NCBI GenBank assembly: GCA_945875935.1
Contig: CAMCNE010000134.1
Location: forward strand, 1-5,167
Length of the DNA: 5,167 bases
Source: Bordetella parapertussis
GTDB lineage: Bacteria; Pseudomonadota; Gammaproteobacteria; Burkholderiales; Burkholderiaceae_C
Reading direction: 5' to 3'
Part shown: positions 1-4,823 of the stretch, one piece after another
Layout of the letters: the number at the start of each line of letters is the position of its first letter
Numbering within the stretch: position 1 is the stretch's first letter
The notes under the pieces: generated by a model
Databases searched by the model: none
Told to the model about the DNA's origin: nothing
What the model saw: the letters and a program-made list of their open reading frames with translations, nothing else
Made by a program: the position numbers and the translations under genes

Positions 1-1020
1 GTACGAATGCGAATGCAAAAAGCCGCGCGCGGTGTCGTCGTCAAGAAAGGCCTGGTAGATGGCGTCGCTGGCCAGCACCAGCGACAGCGGCAGGTAGCCG
101 CCGCTGATGCCCTTGGACAGGCACAGCAAGTCGGGCCAGATCGCCGGCGTGCCTGCGACCGAAGACTCCGACGCCTGCTCGAAGGCAAAGAAGCTGCCGG
201 TGCGGCCGCACCCCACGGCGATCTCGTCGGCGATCAGGTGCACCTGATGACGGTCGCACAGCGCTCGCACCTCGCGCAGGTAGATGGGGTCGTGCATCGC
301 CATGCCAGCAGCACACTGCACCAGGGGCTCAAGGATCACTGCGGCGATCTGAGCGCCGCGCGCCGCGAGCAACTCGCCAAGTTCGGCCGCAGCACGCCGC
401 GCCACATCGGCCGCCGACTCGCCCGGCTCGGCTTGCCGCGCGTCGGGCGCCATCACCACATGCGAGCGCATGAGCAGCGGGTCGTAGGCATCGCGGAACA
501 CCGCCACGTCGGTGACCGCCAGCGCGCCGATGGTCTCGCCGTGATAGCCGTGGCGCAGGCAGACGAATTCGCGCTTGTCGCCCAGACCCCGGTTGCGCCA
601 GCTGTGAAAGCTCATCTTCAGCGCGATCTCGACCGCCGAGGCGCCGTCGCTGGCAAAGAAGGTGTGCCCCAGCGCGTGGCCGGTGCGCGCCGACAGCCGC
701 TCGGCCAGCTCGACCGCCGGCGCGTGGGTGCAACCAGCCAGCAGCACGTGCTCGAGCGTGTCGAGCTGCTGCTTGAGCGCCGCGATGATGCGCGCGTCGG
801 CATGGCCGAACAGGTTCACCCACCACGAGCTGATGGCGTCGAAGTAACGGTTGCCCTCGAAGTCTTCCAGCCACGGCCCGTGGGCACGCGCCACCGCGAT
901 CGGCGGCACCGCCGCCTGACGCTTCATCTGCGTGCACGGGTGCCACACGCTGGCCTGACTGCGCTGCTGCCAGACGGCATTGGGCGAGGGTGCGGTGGCG
1001 TGATCTGGGGAAACGGACAT
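1..1020 (-). CDS. bioA: Adenosylmethionine-8-amino-7-oxononanoate aminotransferase (DAPA synthase), C-terminus cut by window edge
   Basis: This is a fold-type I, PLP-dependent class III aminotransferase. It makes 7,8-diaminopelargonic acid from KAPA using S-adenosylmethionine as amino donor, the antepenultimate step of cytosolic biotin synthesis. The reading frame is open for 340 codons from ATG at 1020 to base 1. BioA proteins usually have about 430-450 residues, so roughly 100 are missing. Visible landmarks are WHPCTQM (residues 26-32), ISSWW (63-67, substrate pocket), THAPAVEL (98-105), SDGASAVE (124-131, PLP phosphate contact), GYHGET (158-163), the PLP-ring aspartate in ADEIAVG (D265) and the Schiff-base lysine in LSKGISGG (K303). 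WHPCT has Cys where E. coli has Tyr (WHPYT); I recall Cys as common in betaproteobacterial BioA. ATG 1020 gives the usual BioA N-terminus, although only a weak AGG-type ribosome site precedes it. It is the last visible gene of the minus-strand run; other bio genes may follow beyond the left edge. The family call is firm. A generic omega-aminotransferase is unlikely given the BioA-specific WHPxT and SSWW motifs. Confidence 0.95.
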   Translation of the reverse strand, partial: MSVSPDHATAPSPNAVWQQRSQASVWHPCTQMKRQAAVPPIAVARAHGPWLEDFEGNRYFDAISSWWVNLFGHADARIIAALKQQLDTLEHVLLAGCTHAPAVELAERLSARTGHALGHTFFASDGASAVEIALKMSFHSWRNRGLGDKREFVCLRHGYHGETIGALAVTDVAVFRDAYDPLLMRSHVVMAPDARQAEPGESAADVARRAAAELGELLAARGAQIAAVILEPLVQCAAGMAMHDPIYLREVRALCDRHQVHLIADEIAVGCGRTGSFFAFEQASESSVAGTPAIWPDLLCLSKGISGGYLPLSLVLASDAIYQAFLDDDTARGFLHSHSY

Positions 1021-1079
1021 CTGAGGCCTGTGGTGAGGGCAGACCCCGATTATCGAAGGCGCGAGCGCCGCACGGCCGC

Positions 1080-1559
1080 TCAGTGGGCGTGGGGATGCGA
1101 GCGGCCCGGATAGGCCACGCGCTCAAACGGCCATTCGTCGGCAAACCACTGCGCGAGCCGCCGCGCCAGTTCGGCATCGAGGCCGCTGGCGTGCTCGCTG
1201 CTGCGCACCCAGTGGTAGACGTCGGCATCGCGGTCGGTGGCAGTCGGCGGCGGCGGCATCACGTAAACGCAGCCGAGCACGCGCTCGCCGCCCGGCGTGA
1301 CCACGGTGTAGGTGAACGAGGTGCGCAGCTGGAACTCTTTTTGATGCCAGGCCAGATCGATCAGGTCCTGCTCCAGGGTCAGCGACTCGAGCGGCCAGTC
1401 GCTGCCGGGGCCGAACAATTCCCACAACTGTGCGCGGCTGCTCATCACCGCGTCGTAGTCCTTGACCACGTCGTGAACCGTCAACGGGCGCAAACGCCAG
1501 CCGTCGCCAACCAGGCCTTGGGGAATGGAAATGGGGGCGGGCAACCAGGCGGTTTTCAT
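1080..1559 (-). CDS. GNAT-like N-acetyltransferase, substrate unknown
   Basis: The product has 159 residues and resembles a small group of GNAT-fold proteins with the pattern LRPLTVxDxxxDYxAVMxSR near the N-terminus (here about residues 23-42), a central FTYTV...LGCVYV strand pair (about 82-100) and a C-terminal xxWVRxSExxxGLDxxL...WPFERVxxPG segment. The likely role is transfer of an acetyl group from acetyl-CoA to an unknown small molecule or protein amine in the cytoplasm. The classical acetyl-CoA motif A (Q/R-x-x-G-x-G/A) is not recognisable; the equivalent stretch reads VRSSEHASGLDAEL. Binding may therefore be non-canonical, or activity may be lost. ATG 1559 is supported by a purine-rich ribosome site six bases upstream (AAAGAGAG). 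The gene lies 51 bases downstream of the flavoprotein gene and 59 bases upstream of bioA on the same strand, which suggests co-transcription. The family call rests on overall similarity and is fairly sure; the function is unknown. Confidence 0.75.
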   Translation of the reverse strand: MKTAWLPAPISIPQGLVGDGWRLRPLTVHDVVKDYDAVMSSRAQLWELFGPGSDWPLESLTLEQDLIDLAWHQKEFQLRTSFTYTVVTPGGERVLGCVYVMPPPPTATDRDADVYHWVRSSEHASGLDAELARRLAQWFADEWPFERVAYPGRSHPHAH

Positions 1560-1565
1560 CGGGCA

Positions 1566-1573
1566 CTCTCTTT
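1566..1573 (-). promoter_or_regulatory. Ribosome binding site of the GNAT-like gene
   Basis: On the minus strand this reads AAAGAGAG and ends six bases before ATG 1559. It supports that start. It resembles the purine-rich site before the upstream flavoprotein gene (GAAGAGAG, also six bases from its ATG). Confidence 0.6.
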
Positions 1574-1610
1574 CGGTGGCAGGAACCCCAAGCCGAGCAA
1601 GACCCGCGCC

Positions 1611-2204
1611 TCAGTCGGCCGCTTTGAGTGCCTTGGCGACCCGCAGCACCGCGCTCACCACCCGCGCCACCCCGGCTTGCGGCGGCGCGTGCTTGAGTGC
1701 GCCCGACGCGTCGAACGCCTGATCCGCATGCACCAGCCCGAACTGCTCGGGCACGACCAGCATGCTCAGATTCATCTGCAGGAACTGCCGGGTGGCCAGC
1801 AGGCTGCGCAGGCCACCGAAGGCGCCGGGCGACGCGCTCAGCAAGCCGGCCACCGTGCCGGCGAGGGCGGCAGGGCCGGCGGGGTGGTCGGCCCCGGCCT
1901 CGACGAGCGACGCCCAGTCGAGCGCGTTGATCAGCAGCGGCGTCGGGAAGCCGTTGTATTCGGGCGTGGCCAGCAAGAGCGCATCGTGCTCGGCGAACAG
2001 CCGCACCAGCCGGATGGCCCCGGGTGGCGTGCCGCGCTCGTGAAGATCGGCGTCGTAGACCGGCAGCTCGAGCGAGCGCAGATCGAGCGCCGTCACCTTG
2101 GCGCCCGCCTGCACGGCCAGACCGGCCGCGACTGCGGCCAGCTGCCGGTTGAACGAGCCCTGGCGGGAGCTTCCTGAAATCACCAACACGCGCACATCAG
2201 CCAT
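1611..2204 (-). CDS. NADPH-dependent FMN reductase-family flavoprotein
   Basis: This 197-residue protein has the flavodoxin-like fold of the NADPH-dependent FMN reductase family (PF03358; chromate reductase, azoreductase and quinone reductase relatives). Such enzymes bind FMN and use NAD(P)H to reduce flavin, quinones or other acceptors in the cytoplasm. Visible landmarks are an N-terminal beta strand followed by the phosphate-binding loop GSSRQGS (residues 11-17), the FMN-contacting PEYNG (81-85) and the SPGAFGG loop (125-131). The length is normal for the family, and no signal peptide or membrane segment is seen. ATG 2204 has a good ribosome site six bases upstream (GAAGAGAG) and places the first beta strand right after the start. 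It lies 42 bases after parB and 51 bases before the GNAT-like gene on the same strand. The real substrate cannot be told from sequence. The family assignment is secure. Confidence 0.9.
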   Translation of the reverse strand: MADVRVLVISGSSRQGSFNRQLAAVAAGLAVQAGAKVTALDLRSLELPVYDADLHERGTPPGAIRLVRLFAEHDALLLATPEYNGFPTPLLINALDWASLVEAGADHPAGPAALAGTVAGLLSASPGAFGGLRSLLATRQFLQMNLSMLVVPEQFGLVHADQAFDASGALKHAPPQAGVARVVSAVLRVAKALKAAD

Positions 2205-2210
2205 CTTCTG

Positions 2211-2218
2211 CTCTCTTC
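2211..2218 (-). promoter_or_regulatory. Ribosome binding site of the FMN reductase gene
   Basis: On the minus strand this reads GAAGAGAG, with six bases between it and ATG 2204. It fixes that start. It lies in the 42-base interval after the parB stop. Confidence 0.6.
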
Positions 2219-2246
2219 GGCCCGCTAAAGCCGGTATTGGTGCGAT

Positions 2247-3167
2247 TCAGCGCGGCGGCAGACCCAGCTTTTCGAGCAGGCCGTTGAGTTCGTCGAGCGA
2301 GCCGAAGCGGATCGCGACTTCGCCCTGCTCGCCGCGCGCGGTGCGTTTTTTCAGCCGGATCTCGACCGCGGCGGCCAGCGCGTCGGACAGCTCCTGCTCG
2401 ATGCGTTGCAGGTCGCGCGAGCGCGTCGTGGCCGCGGCGCTGACGGGTTTTTTCTGGGCGTTTGGGCTGTGGCTGCGTGCCACGAGCTTTTCGGCTTCGC
2501 GCACGCTGAGCTTCTTGCCGATGATGGTGTTGGCCGTCAGGATCTGCTCGGCGCCTTCGAGTGGCAGCAGCGCGCGCGCATGACCCATGTCGATGTCGCC
2601 GGCCATCAGCATCTGCTGCACTGGCAGGGCGAGGTTGAGCAAGCGCAGCAGATTGCTCGCGGTGCTGCGCGAGCGGCCCACGGCCTGTGCCGCCTGCTCA
2701 TGCGTGAGGCCGAACTCGTCGGTCAGGCGCTTGAGGCCCTGCGCCTCTTCCAGCGGGTTGAGGTCTTCGCGCTGGATGTTCTCGATCAGCGACATCGCCG
2801 CAGCGGCTTCGTCGGGCACATCCTTGACCAGCACCGGCACCTCGTCGAGACCGGCCAGCCGGGCGGCTCGCACACGCCGCTCGCCGGCGATGATTTCGTA
2901 GGGGGGTGTGCCGGCGGCCGCATCCACCTTGCGCACCAGAATGGGCTGCATGATGCCTTGCGCCTTGATGCTTTCGGCCAGCTCGTAGAGCGAGCCCTCG
3001 TCCATGCGCGTGCGCGGCTGGTACTTGCCGGGACGCAGCTGATCGAGCAGCAGCACGCTGGGCGGCCGGTTGGCGTCAGCCAAGGCCGCCTCGTCAGGAT
3101 CCTTGACGCGGGGGCCGAGCAGTGCTTCGAGGCCGAGGCCGAGGCCTTTGGGTTTCTTGGTGACCAT
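2247..3167 (-). CDS. parB: Chromosome partitioning protein ParB (Spo0J family)
   Basis: ParB binds parS sites near the origin, spreads as a CTP-dependent sliding clamp and works with the ATPase ParA to segregate the chromosome. The 306-residue product is of normal length. In order it has a short N-terminal ParA-interaction motif (KGLGLGLEALLG, residues 7-18), a linker, the ParB/Srx CTPase domain with GERRVRAAR (95-103) and ENIQREDLNPLEE (129-141), a parS-binding helix-turn-helix (about 154-177, including GRSRSTASNLLRLL), GHARALL (195-201), and a C-terminal dimerisation region after a polar linker (about 232-252). The N-terminal motif has Leu11 where a basic residue (GLGRGL or GLGKGL) is usual. 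ATG 3167 gives the familiar MVTKKPKGLG start. An in-frame ATG at 3185 would add six residues (MPDNPA) and overlaps the hydrolase stop as TGATG. Neither start has a clear Shine-Dalgarno sequence, so translation is probably coupled to the upstream gene. Confidence 0.96.
   Translation of the reverse strand: MVTKKPKGLGLGLEALLGPRVKDPDEAALADANRPPSVLLLDQLRPGKYQPRTRMDEGSLYELAESIKAQGIMQPILVRKVDAAAGTPPYEIIAGERRVRAARLAGLDEVPVLVKDVPDEAAAAMSLIENIQREDLNPLEEAQGLKRLTDEFGLTHEQAAQAVGRSRSTASNLLRLLNLALPVQQMLMAGDIDMGHARALLPLEGAEQILTANTIIGKKLSVREAEKLVARSHSPNAQKKPVSAAATTRSRDLQRIEQELSDALAAAVEIRLKKRTARGEQGEVAIRFGSLDELNGLLEKLGLPPR
3129..3146 (-). repeat. Triple GAGGCC hexamer repeat inside the parB start region
   Basis: The plus strand has three perfect tandem copies of GAGGCC. 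On the coding strand they encode Gly-Leu three times (ParB residues 8-13), covering the ParA-interaction motif. The middle Leu (codon 3135-3137, CTC) stands where Arg or Lys is expected. A one-base difference at 3136 would give CGC (Arg) and break the repeat, so the substitution and the perfect repeat are the same event. Confidence 0.9.
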
Positions 3168-3184
3168 GGCTGGATTGTCTGGCA

Positions 3185-3778
3185 TCAGGTCGCATCGCCC
3201 AAGGGCTGGCTGATCGAGTGCAGCAAGGCGAGGCCGTCGTCCCAGTCGCCAAGGCCGGATTCGGCGTTGAGGTGGCCGCATGCGCCGATCAACAGCCAGT
3301 CGCTGCCCCAGTCGCTCGCCATGCCGGCTGCGCGCGAGGCCTCGCAAAACGGATCGTCGCTGCTGGCCACCAGCGTGCTCGCAAAGGGCAGCCGCTGACG
3401 CACGATGGGCGCCCAACGCTGCAGCTGCGGCGGTGCGGCGGAGCGCTCGATGTCGGGTGGCGCCACCAGCAGCGCAGCGTGCACGCGCGCGGTGAGGCGT
3501 GAATGTGCCGCCCACGCGCTCACCAGCTGGCAGCCCAGGCTGTGCGCCACCAGCACGGCCGGGGTGTCGCGCTCGAGCAGCACCTCGTCGAGCCGCGACA
3601 TCCAGTCGCCCCGGCGCGGCCACAGCCAGTCGGCCTGCTCGACGCGGCGGTGGCCATGGCGCGCCTCCCAGCGGCTTTGCCAGTGGTCGGGGCCCGAACC
3701 CTGCCAACCCGGCAGCAAGAGCACGCGCCGACCGACGCTCGCCGCCGCTGTCTGGCCGACCACAGAGTCATTCATCAT
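3185..3778 (-). CDS. Small alpha/beta hydrolase, RBBP9/YdeN family, linked to parB
   Basis: This 197-residue protein matches the RBBP9/YdeN serine hydrolases (PF06821). It has the N-terminal LLPGWQGSGPDHWQSRW block (residues 21-37), the nucleophile elbow VAHSLGCQL with Ser80, an acid in SSDDPF (Asp141 or Asp142), and the catalytic His169 in CGHLNAESGLGDW. A complete catalytic triad suggests an active esterase or peptidase-like hydrolase; the substrate is unknown. There is no signal peptide, so it is probably cytosolic. The first of two adjacent ATGs (3778 and 3775) is used here. A GAGGA ribosome site lies 12 bases upstream of ATG 3778, rather far. The stop overlaps a possible parB start (TGATG), or sits 17 bases from the preferred one, so it is tightly linked to parB. 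From memory, many Comamonadaceae-type genomes carry parA, this hydrolase and parB in one operon; here argC separates parA from it. The family is secure, and any role in partition is unproven. Confidence 0.9.
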   Translation of the reverse strand: MMNDSVVGQTAAASVGRRVLLLPGWQGSGPDHWQSRWEARHGHRRVEQADWLWPRRGDWMSRLDEVLLERDTPAVLVAHSLGCQLVSAWAAHSRLTARVHAALLVAPPDIERSAAPPQLQRWAPIVRQRLPFASTLVASSDDPFCEASRAAGMASDWGSDWLLIGACGHLNAESGLGDWDDGLALLHSISQPLGDAT

Positions 3779-3820
3779 CTGGCTCGCTTATCCTCGCAGC
3801 CCACCTAAGGGGGAAGCATC
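3779..3820. promoter_or_regulatory. Short divergent intergenic region between the hydrolase-parB run and argC
   Basis: Only 42 bases separate the divergent starts of the hydrolase (minus, 3778) and argC (plus, 3821). If argC interrupts an older parA operon, the genes downstream of the break need a promoter here or inside the start of argC, and argC needs one here or inside the hydrolase start. I see no convincing -35/-10 pair in either direction. The region contains ribosome sites for both genes (GAGGA on the minus strand at 3791-3795, and AAGGGGGAAG on the plus strand). Its regulatory role is inferred from layout alone. Confidence 0.35.
3807..3816 (+). promoter_or_regulatory. Ribosome binding site of argC
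   Basis: AAGGGGGAAG is a purine-rich Shine-Dalgarno-like sequence. About seven bases separate its G run from ATG 3821. It is the strongest ribosome site in the window and supports the argC start. Confidence 0.65.
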
Positions 3821-4795
3821 ATGAAACATCGCGTCTTCGTCGACGGCCAGGAAGGCACCACCGGTCTGCGCATCCACGAGTATCTCGCCGCACGTGACGA
3901 CATCGAGGTGCTGCGCATCGCCCCCGAGCTGCGCAAGGACGCCGCCGAGCGCGCCCGGCTGCTCAATGCGGCCGACGTGGCCTTTTTGTGCCTGCCCGAT
4001 GCCGCCTCGCGCGAGGCGGCCGCATTGATCACCAACCCCACCACCTGCCTGATTGACGCGAGCACTGCGCACCGCACCGCGCCGGGCTGGGTGTTCGGAT
4101 TGCCCGAACTGGCACCGGGCCAGCGCGCGGCCATCCGCGCGAGCAAGCGCATCGCCAACCCGGGCTGCCACGCCAGCGCCTTCATCTTGCTGCTGCGCCC
4201 GCTGGTGGATGCGGGCGTGCTGCCATGCGCCACGGCGGTCGCGGCCACCTCGATCACCGGCTACTCGGGTGGCGGCAAAAGCATGATTGCCGACTACGAG
4301 GCCGCCGCCGCGGCCGTGCCCGGTGGACTGGCGGCCCAGCCGAATTCGCCACTGGCCGCACCCCGGCCCTACGCGCTGGCGCTGGCGCACAAGCACCTGC
4401 CGGAGATGAAAACCCACACCGGTCTGACCGAACCACCGGTGTTCATGCCCATCGTCGGCCCGTTTTACAAGGGATTGACGGTAAGCGTGCCCTTACATCT
4501 TTCGCAGCTTGGTGGGTCGGCCGGGGCTGCCGAGCTGCATGCTGCGCTGAGCGAACGCTACGCCGGTGAGCGCTTCATCCGCGTGATGCCACTCGGCGAT
4601 CCGGCCACGCTCGCCGGCGGATTCTTCGATGTGCAGGCGTGCAACGACACCAACCGTGTCGATTTGTTCGTGTTCGCCAGCGAGACCCAGGTGTTGCTGA
4701 TGGCCCGTCTGGACAACCTCGGCAAGGGCGCCAGTGGCGCGGCGGTGCAGGCCATGAACGTGCACCTCGGGGTCGAGGAGTCGCTCGGTTTGTGA
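3821..4795 (+). CDS. argC: N-acetyl-gamma-glutamyl-phosphate reductase, short (uncommon) type
   Basis: ArgC reduces N-acetyl-gamma-glutamyl phosphate with NADPH to N-acetylglutamate 5-semialdehyde, the third step of arginine synthesis in the cytoplasm. The 324-residue product looks complete. It begins with a short dinucleotide-binding loop, DGQEGTTGLR (residues 8-17). It then has FLCLPD (55-60), STAHR (81-85), WVFGLPEL (90-97), the catalytic cysteine in NPGCHASAF (Cys116), ITGYSGGGKSMI (145-156), the likely catalytic histidine in KHLPEMKTH (about His192), and a C-terminal DNLGKGASGAAVQAMN (298-313). The DGQEGTTGLRIHEYL start and GYSGGGKSMI fit the shorter ArgC form (TIGR01851) better than the common form, which has about 340-350 residues. 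It is the only plus-strand gene here: divergent from the hydrolase (42 bases) and convergent with parA (27 bases). Overall base composition resembles its neighbours, except for a patch of AT-ending codons around residues 218-232. Family and function are well supported. Confidence 0.94.
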   Translation: MKHRVFVDGQEGTTGLRIHEYLAARDDIEVLRIAPELRKDAAERARLLNAADVAFLCLPDAASREAAALITNPTTCLIDASTAHRTAPGWVFGLPELAPGQRAAIRASKRIANPGCHASAFILLLRPLVDAGVLPCATAVAATSITGYSGGGKSMIADYEAAAAAVPGGLAAQPNSPLAAPRPYALALAHKHLPEMKTHTGLTEPPVFMPIVGPFYKGLTVSVPLHLSQLGGSAGAAELHAALSERYAGERFIRVMPLGDPATLAGGFFDVQACNDTNRVDLFVFASETQVLLMARLDNLGKGASGAAVQAMNVHLGVEESLGL

Positions 4796-4803
4796 GGCGG
4801 CGA

Positions 4804-4823
4804 GGCGGGCCTGAGGCCGGGCC
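4804..4823. terminator. Possible GC-rich hairpin between convergent argC and parA
   Basis: The 27 bases between the two stop codons contain a GGCC-TGA-GGCC stem-loop (4808-4818), extended by an imperfect outer GGC/GCC pairing across an internal loop. It could act on both strands. Neither side has a T run, so it is not a classical intrinsic terminator; in such GC-rich sequence it may be chance. Confidence 0.25.

Noticed and set aside
746..751. CACGTG core resembling the centre of parS, here and near 3891
   Set aside because: Only the central hexamer matches; the flanks do not match the TGTTTC/GAAACA arms, and both copies lie in coding sequence.
1049..1054. Minus-strand GATAAT resembling a -10 box ahead of bioA, about 28 bases from ATG
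   Set aside because: It has five of six consensus bases at a sensible distance, but there is no -35-like hexamer about 17 bases upstream. Too weak to annotate, though it is the most AT-rich spot in the gap.
7..1113. Long plus-strand open frame of 368 codons opposite bioA
   Set aside because: It lies entirely antisense to a clear bioA and has low-complexity, Arg-, Ala- and His-rich content; long antisense frames are expected in GC-rich coding DNA.
990..2177. Long plus-strand open frame of 395 codons opposite the GNAT-like and flavoprotein genes
   Set aside because: It spans two recognisable minus-strand genes and their gap, and its product has no family features. It is a codon-bias shadow.
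2218..2233. CGGC...GCCG inverted repeat between parB and the flavoprotein gene
   Set aside because: It has only about four pairs, an eight-base loop and no T run; this is likely chance in GC-rich sequence.
2406..3398. Plus-strand open frame of 330 codons opposite parB and the hydrolase
   Set aside because: It is antisense to two well-supported genes, with no motif or plausible ribosome site.
3168..3707. In-frame upstream extension of parB to 486 codons
   Set aside because: The extra N-terminal part overlaps the hydrolase in another frame and is Arg- and Ala-rich. ParB proteins start near MVTKKPKGLG.
3820..3828. parS-like half site (CATGAAACA against CGTGAAACA) at the argC start
   Set aside because: Eight of nine bases match one half of the consensus parS palindrome, but the other half does not match at all, and the bases are explained by the argC start codons (Met-Lys-His).
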